NCBI GenBank assembly: GCA_039707465.1
Contig: CM077643.1
Coordinates: 325,319,919 to 325,383,918 of the forward strand
DNA: 64,000 bases
Direction of reading: 5' to 3'
Source: Rhabdophis nuchalis
Lineage: Eukaryota; Chordata; Lepidosauria; Squamata; Natricidae
The position numbers were made by a program, and so were the translations under genes. Shown here piece by piece: positions 21,669 through 32,100 of the stretch. The notes below the pieces were generated by a model. The model ran no database searches and was not told the origin of the DNA. It was given only the letters and a program-made list of their open reading frames with translations. The stretch's first letter is position 1. Every line of letters starts with the position of its first letter.

Positions 21669-24507
21669 TTTATTTATTTATTTATTTATTTAAATTTATA
21701 TCCCGCCCTTCTCCAAGAAGGACCCAGGGCGGCGCACAGGAAAATTTAAAAACATACAAAATACAATAAATATAATTTAAAAAACTATTAAATAACCTAT
21801 CCTGCGCTAAAACCAAATTTTAAAAACCCAATTTAAAACTACCTAAAAGTCCCCATGGGAGGTTAGGCTAGGCCGGCTTGTTGAAACAAATATGTCTTAA
21901 GACATTGGCGGAAGAGGCGGAGGTCGGTGATGGTACGTAATTCAGGGGGTAGGTCATTCCAAAGGGCTGGGCCCGCCACAGAGAAGGCTCTTCCCCTGGG
22001 TGTCGCCAGTCGGCATTGTCCGGCCGACGGCACCCTGAGAAGGCCCTCTCTGTGGGAGCGTATCGGTCTAAGGGATGTATGGGGCAGGAGGCGGTCTCGC
22101 ATATAACTAGGCCCCGAGCCATGGAGCGCTTTAAAGATAGTTGTCAAAACCTTGAAGCGCACTCGAAAAACCACAGGAAGCCAATGCAGCTCGCGCAGGA
22201 TCGGTGTTATGTGGGAGCATCTAGTGGCTCCCATAATCACCCGCGCAGCTGCGTTTTGGACTAGCTGTAGCTTTCGAGTGCACCTCAAGGGAAGCCCCAT
22301 GTAGAGAGCATTACAGTAGTCGAGTCGGGACGTCACGAGAGCTTGAGTGACTGTGCGAAGGGCAGCCCGGTCCAGTAAGGGGCGCAATTGGCGCATCAGG
22401 CGTACCTGATGAAATGCCCCCCTGGCCACGGCCGCCACATGGTCCTCCATGGACAGCCGGGAATCCAGGAGGACACCCAAATTGCGCGCCCTCTCCACGG
22501 GGGCCAGTGTTTCGCCCCCAATGGCCAGAGTTGGTGTAATCTGGCTGAACCGGGGTGCCGGAAACCACAGCCACTCAGTCTTGGCAGGGTTGAGCCTGAG
22601 TTTGTTACCACCCATCCAGATCCGTACGGCCTCCAAACACCGGGACAGCACTTCGGCGGCATCGTTGGGGTGGTTTGGGGTGGATATGTACAGCTGGGTG
22701 TCATCAGCGTACAGATGGTACTCCACCCCAAAACCACGGATGATCTCACCCAGCGGCTTCATATATGTGTTGAAAAGGAGGGGCGAGAGGACCGACCCCT
22801 GAGGAACCCCACATAAGAGAGGCCTCGAGGTCGACCTCTGCCCTCCCGTCAACACATATTGCGACCGACCAGAGAGGTAGGATGAGAACCACCGCAAAAC
22901 GGTGCCTCCCAACCCCAACCCCCCCAGTCGGTGCAATAGGATACCATGGTCGATGGTATCAAAAGCCGCCGAGAGGTCTAATAGGACTAGGATAGAGGAA
23001 TAACCTCTATCCCGCGCCCTCCAGAGATCATCAACCAACGCGACCAATGCCGTCTCGGTGCTGTGACCGGGTCGGAAGCCGGACTGGCGCGGGTCTAGAT
23101 AATCAACTTCCTCCAGGTGTCGCGGAAACTGTTGGGCTACCACACTCTCGACAACCTTCACCAAAAAGTGAAGGTTGGAGACCGGACGATAGTTCTCTAA
23201 TAAAGCTGGGTCCAGGGACGGCTTCTTGAGGAGGGGCCTCACTACCGCCTCTTTCAAGACGGCAGGCAAGGACCCCTCACTCAAAGATGCGTTGACAATG
23301 CCCTGGAGCCAGCCTCGTGTCGTCTCCCAGGATGCCAGTACAAGCCAGGAGGGACACGGGTCCAATAAACATGTGGTCGCCCTAAGTTTCCTTGACAACC
23401 TGTCCATATCCTCGGTGGTAACAAAGTCAAACTCCTCCCAAGAAGGAACCTCAAGACTAGTCTCGGACAGTCCCACAGGACCACTGTCGATGGAGGGTAG
23501 CTCATTCCGAATCCGAGTGATTTTCTCCTGCAGATAAATCCCAAATTCCTCTGCTCGCCCTTGCAGAGGGGCTTCCCGCGGCCTCTGATGAAGGAGGGAG
23601 CGGGTCACCCCAAACAGGGCGGCAGGGCGGTTATCTGCGGATGCAATAAGGGTGGCACAATACTCACGTTTGGCCACCCTTATCGCCACTAAGTAAGCCC
23701 TAATATGGGTTTTCACCAGTGTTCGGTCGGCTTCGGAGCAAGAGGATCTCCATCTGCTCTCTAGGCATCTCTTGTGGCGTTTCATCCCCCGAAGCTCCTC
23801 GGTAAACCAAGGAGCCTGGGTGATTCGCCGCCGCAAGAGAGGCCGCAAGGGCGCGACTCGGTCCAAGGCCCCCGCGGTCGCACTTAACCATGCGGCCACT
23901 AGGTCCTCAGTCGAGTCGCGGGGCAGGGTCACAGGAATTGGCCCAAGCTCCCTCTGGAACCTTTCCGGGTCCATTAGAAGCCTGGGGCGGAACCATATAG
24001 GAATATCCGGTTCCGCCTCCCCGCGGTGAGGTGTAGCGATTGGAAAGTCCAGCCGAAGGAGAGCGTGATCTGTCCATGACAAGGGAGTGATGGCTAGGTC
24101 CCCTATTCCCAGATCACAACTCCACTGTCCCGAGACAAAGATGAAATCCAGTGTGTTTCCTCCCTCGTGAGTGGGGCCTAAAACTACCTGGGTCAGGTCC
24201 ATGGCCGTCATGGAGGCCATGAACTCCCGAGCTGCTCCAGAGGTTTCACCTGCCGACGGCAAGTTAAAGTCCCCCATGACTACCAGTCTGGGGGTCTCAA
24301 CTGCCGCCTCGGCTATCACCTCTAGGAGCTCGGGCAGGGCTGTTGTTGCATAGCGAGGAGCCAGGTATACAACTAACACGCCCAACTGCCTCCCTAGGCC
24401 CCATCTCACGCAGAGAGATTCACACCCGGTTGTCTGAGGGACTGTGGTCTCCTTCGGTTCAAGACCTTCCTTTACGATAATCGTCACCCCCCCACCCCTC
24501 CCTAGGG
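21669..24507 (-). mobile_element. L2-like LINE, 5'-truncated
   Basis: The minus-strand copy begins within the endonuclease coding region ('LGRGGGVTIIVKEGLE', at about 24507) and runs to the 3' UTR ('cctgtgcgccgccctgggtcc') and an (AAATA)n tail at 21669-21692. Compared with the element at 27598 it lacks roughly the first 250 codons. No convincing target duplication is seen. The clade is L2-like; Vingi is an alternative I cannot exclude without alignment. Confidence 0.9.
21863..24487 (-). CDS. L2-like ORF2, endonuclease part and reverse transcriptase (truncated)
   Basis: An uninterrupted 874-codon frame. The N-terminal 200 residues are the rest of an APE-type endonuclease ('VVMGDFNLPS', 'SWTDHALLRLDF'). 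The reverse transcriptase follows: 'NYRPVSNLHFLVK', 'GFRPGHSTETAL', 'LLDLSAAFDTIDHGILL', 'GVPQGSVLSPLLFN' and the catalytic 'YHLYADDTQLYIS'. The C-terminus reads 'RSHREGLLRVPSAGQCR...FQQAGLA'. The nominal start codon is simply the first ATG after 5' truncation, so this is a partial gene. The lack of stops argues for a young insertion. Confidence 0.85.
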   Translation of the reverse strand: MTIIVKEGLEPKETTVPQTTGCESLCVRWGLGRQLGVLVVYLAPRYATTALPELLEVIAEAAVETPRLVVMGDFNLPSAGETSGAAREFMASMTAMDLTQVVLGPTHEGGNTLDFIFVSGQWSCDLGIGDLAITPLSWTDHALLRLDFPIATPHRGEAEPDIPIWFRPRLLMDPERFQRELGPIPVTLPRDSTEDLVAAWLSATAGALDRVAPLRPLLRRRITQAPWFTEELRGMKRHKRCLESRWRSSCSEADRTLVKTHIRAYLVAIRVAKREYCATLIASADNRPAALFGVTRSLLHQRPREAPLQGRAEEFGIYLQEKITRIRNELPSIDSGPVGLSETSLEVPSWEEFDFVTTEDMDRLSRKLRATTCLLDPCPSWLVLASWETTRGWLQGIVNASLSEGSLPAVLKEAVVRPLLKKPSLDPALLENYRPVSNLHFLVKVVESVVAQQFPRHLEEVDYLDPRQSGFRPGHSTETALVALVDDLWRARDRGYSSILVLLDLSAAFDTIDHGILLHRLGGLGLGGTVLRWFSSYLSGRSQYVLTGGQRSTSRPLLCGVPQGSVLSPLLFNTYMKPLGEIIRGFGVEYHLYADDTQLYISTPNHPNDAAEVLSRCLEAVRIWMGGNKLRLNPAKTEWLWFPAPRFSQITPTLAIGGETLAPVERARNLGVLLDSRLSMEDHVAAVARGAFHQVRLMRQLRPLLDRAALRTVTQALVTSRLDYCNALYMGLPLRCTRKLQLVQNAAARVIMGATRCSHITPILRELHWLPVVFRVRFKVLTTIFKALHGSGPSYMRDRLLPHTSLRPIRSHREGLLRVPSAGQCRLATPRGRAFSVAGPALWNDLPPELRTITDLRLFRQCLKTYLFQQAGLA

Positions 24508-24683
24508 AATGTATTGGATGTTAATATTTCATTGTACTATTTCTTTTAAAAAGCCCTCAGAAATGCTTTTAGAAAATATTAAAAATTCAGACCTGTAAAA
24601 ACTCCAGGTCGGTCTGTATATAATAAAACAAATGGTTTGGAAACATTGCTTCTTTTTCCCTTCATTTTTGAGTATCTCTAGGC

Positions 24684-24818
24684 CAGGGGTCTGCAAAGTT
24701 GGCTCTTTTAAGACTGGTGGACTTCAACTCCCAGAGTTCCCCAGCCAGCTATGCTGGCTGGGGAACTCTGGGAGTTGAAGTCCACCAGTCTTAAAAGAGC
24801 CAACTTTGCAGACCCCTG
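24684..24818. mobile_element. Palindromic hAT-type foldback MITE, copy 2
   Basis: The arms CAGGGGTCTGCAAAGTT... and their reverse complement are almost perfect over about 65 bp each, separated by a few bases near 24750. The exact 8-bp target duplication is ctctaggc (24676-24683 and 24819-24826). Confidence 0.92.
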
Positions 24819-24826
24819 CTCTAGGC

Positions 24827-25414
24827 CATGAGCTTTGGCTTATATAATAACTTTTCTTTCATTGTTAATGACTGAAACCAATTAAAGGCAGAGGGAACAA
24901 AATACTATTGTTTTCTTCTCTCCTTCCTATCTTAGTTTAACATTAATATATACCAAATGACCTCTTTTCTCAGTCACTGATCTGGAAACTGGCCTTTAAC
25001 TGATTTCCTTTATTTAAACTAAATATCTAGAAATTCATCCAGAATTTAAAAGACACTTACAGAAGGTATAAAATTCCTTTTTCTTAACAGTTTACTAGAA
25101 TGAGCTGATGTGCTATTCCTCAAATTTAAAAAAACCCCATTAAATTATATCCTCAACTGAAGAAGATATTACAAAAATCTAATTTGAGTTTTTAAAAAAT
25201 CTATTAGTAATAAATTGACAACTATTCCCAAAAGACCTTGTGGCACAATTAGTAATTACAAAGAGTTGTTCTGAAAAATGCTCTTATTGTGCTGATTTAA
25301 GGGGAATCCTTAAATGTCAACTCTGGTACTTGTCCATATCTTTCTCCAGGTTTTTGTACTGCAAAAGAAATTGCTAAGGAGAAAACAACATTAAAAATAG
25401 CTGCATAATTCATT
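24827..25414. other. No gene or clear repeat
   Basis: AT-rich; nothing recognised. Confidence 0.4.
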
Positions 25415-25419
25415 TAATC

Positions 25420-25636
25420 AATAGCAATATAATTTAGACTTATATGCCGCTTTACAGTGCTTTACAGCCCTCTCTAAGCAGCTTACAGAGTCACCATATT
25501 GCCCTCAACAATCTGGGTCCTCATTTTACCCACCTTGGAAGGATGGAAGGCTGAGTCAACTTTGAGCCTGGTGAGATTTGAACTGACAAATTGCAGGCAC
25601 TACTGCAGTCTATCCACTGCACCACCGAGGCTCATA
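25420..25636 (-). mobile_element. tRNA-derived SINE (minus strand)
   Basis: Read in reverse, it starts 'gagcctcggtggtgcagtgg' (A-box-like), has a B-box-like 'cagttcaaatctcacc', the body 'gttgactcagccttccatccttccaaggtgg', and ends 'gggctgtaaagcactgtaaagcggcatataag'. The same family occurs at 54478 and 58090. Confidence 0.82.
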
Positions 25637-25640
25637 AACA

Positions 25641-26203
25641 ATAGTATAAAAGGACCATCTTTTTAAAAGCACCCAAGCTTCTGCAGTTTTTCTATAGAGC
25701 GTCTTTTATCCTCATCATTTTTCCAAATTCTTGGGAACATCAATTTCAGTATTACTGAAATGAGCCAGGCTGTTATTGGAGTACAGTTTAATTCACATCA
25801 CATGCTAAGTATGGAGTCCTTCATGGTCATTCTTCACCCAGTGATTAATCTGTGTTTATAACTGGGTCCTATGTAAAGGACCCAGTTATTTCAAAAACAA
25901 CCAGATCCAAGCCATTCTTGGAAGAAGGGACTGTCTCCACTCGAATCCCCCCTTCCACTTATCTTCCCTCCATCACTGCCCATTTGGCAGCTTGCCTATC
26001 CACCAACTGCTGCCATACCTGCTCTACCGCTACCAGACAGATTCTTCTTTCATGCCAGTGCAGTTGAGGCCTTCTTTCATAAAAGGAAAACCAGGCTGTT
26101 TTGCAAAGGAAGGACGTGGCCTGAGCACAAAAAAAGGCCCTGCCCCTCTAGCTCTCACTCACTGGCCTGTGGGATATATCCATAGCACTCCTTGTTGTAG
26201 CTG
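25641..26203. other. No gene or clear repeat
   Basis: Nothing recognised. Confidence 0.4.
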
Positions 26204-26204
26204 G

Positions 26205-26205
26205 G

Positions 26206-26300
<95 letters not shown>
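26205..26300. repeat. (AAT)n microsatellite, about 32 units
   Basis: A perfect trinucleotide run directly attached to the 3' end of the minus-strand L2-like copy that follows, so it is an expansion of that element's A/T-rich tail. Confidence 0.95.
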
Positions 26301-27350
26301 TTATTTCTTATAAACCGCACCCTCTCCCCACAGGGACTCGGGGCGGTGCACAGGAGGAATAAGAACAATAACTATATACATATATCATTAAAAATACATT
26401 AAATTAAGTGACCTGTGCTAAAATACCCGTTAAAACTATCTAACTAGAAATCCCCAATAAACCCTAAAAACAGAGGAATAGCTATCCCAGGCCGGCAAGG
26501 CAGAAGTGTGTTTTCAATTTAAGACGGAAGGAGCGGAGGTCCGTGGTGGTCCTAATATCGGGGGGGAGGTCGTTCCAGAGGGCTGGGCCCGCCAGAGAGC
26601 CCTTCCCCTGGGTGTCGCCCGCTGACAAAGTCTAGTGGACGGCACCCGGAGAAGTCCCTCTCTGTGGGAGCGGATCGGTCGTGAGGATGTATGAGGCAGG
26701 ATCCGATCCCGCAAGTAGCTAGGTCCCGAGCCATGGAGCGCTTTAAAGATGATAATTAATACCTTGAAGCGCACCCGGAAGACGACAGGCAGCCAGTGCA
26801 GCTCGCGCAAGAGCGGTGTTACATGGGTGTACTTTGTGGTACCCATAATTGCTCGCGCGGCTGCATTCTGGACTAGCTGAAGTCGCCGGGTGCACCTCAA
26901 GGGAAGCCCCATGTAGAGAGAGTTGCAATAGTCCAGTCGGGACGTCACGAGGGCATGAGTGACTGTGAGAAGGGCGTCCCGATCCAATAGGGGGCGCAAT
27001 TGGCGTACCAGGCGAACCTGGTAAAACGCCCTCCTGGCCACGGCTGTCACCTGATCTTCCATTGACAGCCGGGTATCCAGGAGGACACCCAAATTGCGCG
27101 CCCCATCCACAGGGGCAAGATGTTCGCCCCCTATGGCCAGCGATGGAATAAGCTGGTTGAACCGGGCCGCCGGAAACCACAGCCACTCGGTCTTGGTCGG
27201 GTTTAGCTTGAGTCCGTTACTTCCCATCCAGATCCGCACGGCTTCCAGGCACTGGCACATCACCGCTACGGCATCGTTGGGGTGGTCTGGGGTAGATATA
27301 TACAGCTGGGTGTCATCAGCGTATAGATGGTACTCTACCCCAAAACCACT
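26301..27350 (-). mobile_element. L2-like LINE 3' part
   Basis: The minus-strand frame 26514-27263 encodes the region after YADD: 'CLEAVRIWMGSNGLKLNPTK', 'AIGGEHLAPVDGARNLGVLL', 'LVTSRLDYCNSLYMGLPLRC' and 'LLRELHWLPVVFRVRFKVL'. The last about 30 codons are shifted by a small deletion. It is almost identical in protein to the plus-strand copy at 27598-30954. Truncation is at about 27350, within 'GVEYHLYADDTQLY'. Confidence 0.9.
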
Positions 27351-27464
27351 GGGGATGGTAACCCCAGTGGAGAGATGGCAAGTGAAAATGACAAAGGTGA
27401 GTTGGGCTGATGGAGGGCAGTGGGAGGGGCGGAGTCATAAATGTAGGAGGGGACAAATTTTGTT

Positions 27465-27585
27465 CACATGACCACAGGGCTCCTGTGACAACCAGAACTT
27501 CAAGAACCAATTATAAGTCCCGTCATTCAGCACTTGTAATTTCGAATGGTGGCTAAACAAATGGTTGTTAATCAAGGACTACCTG
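27465..27585 (+). mobile_element. Tigger-like MITE 3' part
   Basis: It ends 'atcaaggactacctg', the right terminus of the MITE family seen at 33257 and 54952, and includes the family's 'tcacatgacc' segment. The left part is missing. Confidence 0.5.
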
Positions 27586-27589
27586 CATT

Positions 27590-30500
27590 CAGAATAATTG
27601 TGTTATGGTGGAATGTGCATCAGCCATGAAGAGTGGGAAAGAGTTTTGGCAAGACAAAATTTCCCCAGAGAGGCCCAGATTAAGAGACTGTACAGTCAGG
27701 AATTGGAGAGGAAGAGGTTCAAAGTAGTCATGCCTAGAATATCCCAGAATGTATCTAGTAGGGTTGAGCGTTATAGTTTTAGTGTGGCGAAGCGCAAGCT
27801 CAGGGGGTTTCTTTGTAATTTTTTAATTCGGATTTTAGGGGGTTCCAGGGTTGGGGTGGGGGAGGGGTCTAAAAAAAGATATAGACAGATGGAGACGGAA
27901 GCAACGATCAATAGTAAGGGCCAGGATAGCAGTCGACGGCGGGAAGCGGAAGGCGAAAGGAAGGGGGATACCCGAGTCGTTCCTCAGGAGGGCTTACCAA
28001 TTCAGAGGGTCGTGGGGAGGGGCAGGACCGAGGGGAGACAATTCTCATCCTCCCGGTTGGTGGCACGCAGCCGTTGGTTACAAACGGTCGGGTGCCACAA
28101 CCCCCGCAGGCTAGGTGGCCAGGGAATACAGAGCCAGGGTCTGCGGCTGATGTTCTGCAACGCCAGGTCCGTTGTCAACAAAGCCCCCCTCATTAGTGAC
28201 CTTGTGTCAGAGGGGGAGCCGGACCTGGTAGGAATTGCGGAGACCTGGTTGGGCCCCGAGGGAGGTCATCCCCTCGTTGAAATGTGCCCACCAGGCTACC
28301 GCGCATTTCATCAGCCGCGGGCCCTAGGCAGGGGTGGCGGGGTAGCGGTCATTATTAAGGAAGGCCTGGAGCCGAGAGAGTCCATTGTGCCTCAGACCTC
28401 CGGCTGTGAGTCCCTCTGCATGAAGTGGGGCCTAGGGAGGCAGTTGGGCTTGCTGGTTGTATACCTGGCTCCCCGCTATGCAGCAGCAGCCCTGCCCGAG
28501 CTCCTCGAGGTGATCGCTACGGTGGCAGTGGAGACCCCCAGACTTATAGTCATGGGGGACTTTAATCTGCCATCGTTGGGCGAATCATCCGTGGTAGCTC
28601 GGGAGTTCATGGCTTCCATGACGGCCATGGACCTGACCCAAGTAATTCAAGGCCCCACCCATGAGGGTGGACATACGCCGGACCTCATCTTTGTCTCGGG
28701 CCAATGGAAGAGTGATCTGGGTACAGGGGATATAGTCATCACACCCTTGTCATGGTCAGACCACTCACTTCTCCGACTCGACTTTCCGACCGCTGCTCCC
28801 CTCCGCGGGGAGGCGGAACCAGAGTTACCAATCTGGTACCGCCCCAGGCGCTTGATGGACCCGGACGGGTTCCAGACAGCGCTTGGGCCATTTCCTGTAT
28901 CCCTGACCCGCACCCCGATGGAGGACCTCACGGCCGCATGGAATAATGCGGCCGTGGGAGCCTTAGATCGGGTCGCGCCCTTGCGGCCTCTCTCGCGGCG
29001 GCGAACCACCCTGGCTCCTTGGTTTACTGAGGGGCTGCGGGTGATGAAACGCCGCAAGAGATGCCTAGAGAGAAGGTGGAGGGCTAGCCGCTCTGAATCT
29101 GACCGGACACAGGTAAGAGCCCATTTACGGACTTACATTGTGGCGCTGAGGGTGGCCAAACGTCACCATTGTGCTACCCTCATAGCATCCGCAGAAAACC
29201 GCCCTGCCGCCCTGTTTAGGGTGACCCGTTCTCTCCTTCATCAGAGGGAGCGGGAAGCCCCGCTACAGGGTAGAGCAGAGGAATTTGTGATTTTTCTGCA
29301 GGAGAAAACCGCCCAGATACAGAGTGAGCTAGCCCCCATTCATGGCCCAGTGGGATGCCACGAGAGAGATCTTGTTTGGGAGGAGTTTGACCCCGTTACT
29401 TCCGAGGATATGGACAGGCTACGTGGGCGACTGCGAGCCACCACATGTTCATTGGACCCGTGCCCCTCCTGGCTTGTACTGGCATCCTGGGAGGTGACAC
29501 GAGGCTGGCTCCAAGAGGTTATCAACGCATCCTTGAGTGAGGGTTCCTTGCCTGCCTCCCTAAAAGAGGCTATGGTGAGGCCCCTCCTCAAGAAGCCCTC
29601 TTTGGACCCAGCTCTTTTGAACAACTACCGTCCAGTCTCCAACCTTCCCTTCTTGGCGAAGGTTGTTGAGAGTGTGGTGGCACAACAGTTTCCCCGTCAC
29701 CTGGAGGAAGTTGACTATCTAGATCCGCGCCAGTCCGGCTTTCGGCCCGGGCATAGCACCGAGACGGCATTGGTCGCGTTGGTAGATGATCTCTGGAGGG
29801 CCAGAGATGGGGGATGTTCCTCCATCCTGGTCCTATTAGACCTCTCGGCGGCTTTCGATACCATCGACCATGGTATCCTATTGCATCGGCTGGGGGGGTT
29901 GGGGGTGGGAGGCACCGTTTTGCGGTGGTTCTCCTCCTACCTCTCTGGCCGATCGCAATTTGTGCGGGCAGGAGAGCAGAGGTCGACCCCGAGACCCCTC
30001 ACATGCGGGGTGCCTCAGGGGTCGGTCCTCTCGCCTCTCCTGTTTAATGCATACATGAAGCCGCTGGGTGAGATCATCCGTGGTTTTGGGGTAGAGTACC
30101 ATCTGTACGCTGATGACACCCAGCTGTACATATCTACCCCAGACCACCCCAACGATGCCGTAGCGGTGATGTGCCAGTGCCTGGAAGCCGTGCGGATCTG
30201 GATGGGAAGTAACGGACTTAGGCTCAACCCGACCAAGACCGAGTGGCTGTGGTTTCCGGCTGCCCGATTCAACCAGCTTTTTCCAACGCTGGCCATAGGG
30301 GGCGAACATCTTGCCCCTGTGGATGGGGCGCGCAATTTGGGTGTCCTCCTGGATACCCGGCTGTCTATGGAAGAGCAAGTGACAGCCGTGGCCAGGAGGG
30401 CGTTTTACCAGGTTCGCCTGGTTCGCCAATTGCGCCCCCTATTGGATCGGGACGCCCTTCGCACAGTCACCCATGCCCTCGTGACATCCCGACTGGACTA

Positions 30501-31141
30501 TTGCAACTCTCTCTACATGGGGCTCCCCTTGAGGTGCACCCGGAGGCTTCAGTTAGTTCAGAATGCGGCCGCGCGAGCAATTATGGGCACCTCCAGGTTT
30601 GCCCATGTAACACCGCTCCTGCGCGAGCTGCACTGGCTACCTGTCGTCTTCCGGGTGCGCTTCAAGGTGTTAGTTATCATCTTCAAAGCGCTCCATGGCT
30701 CGGGACCTAGCTATCTGCGAGATCGGATCCTGCCCCACACATCCTCACGACCGATTCGCTCCCACAGAGAGGGGCTTCTCCGGGTGCCGTCCACTAGACT
30801 TTGTCAGCGGGCGACGCCCAGGGGAAGGGCGCTCTCTGTGGCGGGCCCGGCCCTCTGGAACGACCTTCCCCCTGATATTAGAACGACCACCGACCTCCGC
30901 TCCTTCCGGGTAAAATTGAAGACCCATCTCTTTCGACTGGCCGGCCTTGAATAGTTCTCTCTGTCTTTTAATTACAAATTTTAATGGGTTTTAATTATAT
31001 ATTTTTAGCATAGGTAGATTTATTTAATTTTATTTTAAGTAATGTTTGTATTTTGTATATTGTTTTTAATTATGCCTGTGCACCGCCCCGGGTCCCTGTG
31101 GGGAGAGGGTGCGGTTAATAAATCTTAATTTGAATTTGAAT
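27590..31141 (+). mobile_element. L2-like LINE with long intact ORF
   Basis: The longest element of its family in the window. An open frame at 27598-30954 carries endonuclease and reverse transcriptase and is followed by a short 3' UTR ending 'gtgcaccgccccgggtccctgtgggg...ttaataaatcttaatttgaatttgaattt'. The 5' limit is uncertain: the first 150-550 bp could be element 5' UTR or flanking DNA. The intact frame and near identity to the copy at 26301 indicate recent activity. Confidence 0.9.
27598..30954 (+). CDS. L2-like LINE polyprotein: endonuclease and reverse transcriptase
   Basis: A 1118-codon open frame. Residues 1 to about 180 are basic and unrecognised. The APE endonuclease covers about 182-410 ('LMFCNARSVVNKAPLI', 'GIAETWLG', GDFN at 320-323, SDH at about 387-389). 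A linker follows, then the reverse transcriptase ('NYRPVSNLPFLAK', 'GFRPGHSTETAL', 'LDLSAAFDTIDHGILL', 'GVPQGSVLSPLLFN', YADD at 837-840) and a C-terminal domain with 'LDYCNSLYMGLPLRC' and 'RPIRSHREGLLRVPS'. It would nick DNA and copy its own RNA at the nick. The motif set fits the L2 group; Vingi is the alternative. The true start codon is not certain. Confidence 0.88.
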   Translation: MCYGGMCISHEEWERVLARQNFPREAQIKRLYSQELERKRFKVVMPRISQNVSSRVERYSFSVAKRKLRGFLCNFLIRILGGSRVGVGEGSKKRYRQMETEATINSKGQDSSRRREAEGERKGDTRVVPQEGLPIQRVVGRGRTEGRQFSSSRLVARSRWLQTVGCHNPRRLGGQGIQSQGLRLMFCNARSVVNKAPLISDLVSEGEPDLVGIAETWLGPEGGHPLVEMCPPGYRAFHQPRALGRGGGVAVIIKEGLEPRESIVPQTSGCESLCMKWGLGRQLGLLVVYLAPRYAAAALPELLEVIATVAVETPRLIVMGDFNLPSLGESSVVAREFMASMTAMDLTQVIQGPTHEGGHTPDLIFVSGQWKSDLGTGDIVITPLSWSDHSLLRLDFPTAAPLRGEAEPELPIWYRPRRLMDPDGFQTALGPFPVSLTRTPMEDLTAAWNNAAVGALDRVAPLRPLSRRRTTLAPWFTEGLRVMKRRKRCLERRWRASRSESDRTQVRAHLRTYIVALRVAKRHHCATLIASAENRPAALFRVTRSLLHQREREAPLQGRAEEFVIFLQEKTAQIQSELAPIHGPVGCHERDLVWEEFDPVTSEDMDRLRGRLRATTCSLDPCPSWLVLASWEVTRGWLQEVINASLSEGSLPASLKEAMVRPLLKKPSLDPALLNNYRPVSNLPFLAKVVESVVAQQFPRHLEEVDYLDPRQSGFRPGHSTETALVALVDDLWRARDGGCSSILVLLDLSAAFDTIDHGILLHRLGGLGVGGTVLRWFSSYLSGRSQFVRAGEQRSTPRPLTCGVPQGSVLSPLLFNAYMKPLGEIIRGFGVEYHLYADDTQLYISTPDHPNDAVAVMCQCLEAVRIWMGSNGLRLNPTKTEWLWFPAARFNQLFPTLAIGGEHLAPVDGARNLGVLLDTRLSMEEQVTAVARRAFYQVRLVRQLRPLLDRDALRTVTHALVTSRLDYCNSLYMGLPLRCTRRLQLVQNAAARAIMGTSRFAHVTPLLRELHWLPVVFRVRFKVLVIIFKALHGSGPSYLRDRILPHTSSRPIRSHREGLLRVPSTRLCQRATPRGRALSVAGPALWNDLPPDIRTTTDLRSFRVKLKTHLFRLAGLE

Positions 31142-31955
31142 TTTGTGGCAAGATTCTGTCCACTAGGCATACGTAAATAAGGGATTAAACTCAATTGGAT
31201 TTCACTATGTCACCTCTGAGTTTAGACTTGACATGTATTATAATTAAACATATTCAATTGATCATGAGTTTAATTTTCTAACATATGAACTGACATAAAA
31301 CTAAAACAGTTTGAAAAGATTTATTTAGATGATACATGTAGATGCCAAGCAAACATAATTTTGGTAGAGGCATTTTCTCAAGAAGAAAATGACTGCTTTT
31401 CCCCTACTTTTAAGATAGTGCTTCATGGTTTGGATTCAGAGACAAAATGATGATCAGAATTCACAGCAGCAGCTGCCTACAACTTCTCAAACTACATCTG
31501 TTTTTTTTCCTCAGGATTATAAACAGCCACACAATTCCAGAGAGGGATGCAACTTCTTTAAGAAGTGCTTTAAGAACCTCTTCTTTAAGAAGTTGCAGAC
31601 AGGGACAATTTCTCATCCTCACATGCTCTAAATCATCACTTTCTGTTCAAGTCTGAAAGTCTGCAGGGCCCTGCCGTCTATAGTTTCTGCTGCTGGTTAA
31701 CTTCAAATCCTTTTTAATCAATTAAAACATGAATAATGGTCACATCAATATTTATTTCTGTACTTCATTGTTAATACATCTGAAAGTATCAATATTCATT
31801 ATCTATTTATCATGGATTCAGGTAAGTCTCCTGAATAAAATGGGGAGGAGTGTTGTAAGGAATACTTGTTTTGACTATTTGAATCAACATTCTGCTTTCT
31901 GTAGATCAGCAGTCCTGAAAGTGTGGTCTGGGGATTCCAAAATACTTTCAAGGAG
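31142..31955. other. No gene; short hairpin at 31549-31596
   Basis: AT-rich. A 17-nt inverted repeat (gcaacttctttaagaag and its complement) flanks about 14 bp at 31549-31596. Nothing else recognised. Confidence 0.45.
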
Positions 31956-31963
31956 TCCTTTAA

Positions 31964-32100
31964 ATCAGGGGTCTCCAACCTTTGCAACTTTAAGTCTGAA
32001 GGACTTCAGCTCCCAGAATTATCCAGCTAGCAAAGCTGGCTGGAGAATTCTGGGAGCTGAAGTCCTTCAGACTTAAAGACGCAAAGGTTGGGGACCCCTG
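31964..32100. mobile_element. Palindromic hAT-type foldback MITE, copy 3
   Basis: Same family as 1131-1270: CAGGGGTCTCCAACC... and a reverse-complement arm ending GGTTGGGGACCCCTG. The flanks ctttaaat and cttaaatc share cttaaat, an imperfect target duplication. Confidence 0.85.

Noticed and set aside
22388..22816. Open frames of 80-140 codons opposite or overlapping the L2-like ORFs
   Set aside because: They are shadows of the GC-rich L2-like coding sequence on other frames.
25992..26402. Open frames with poly-asparagine or poly-leucine
   Set aside because: Translation of the (AAT)n microsatellite.
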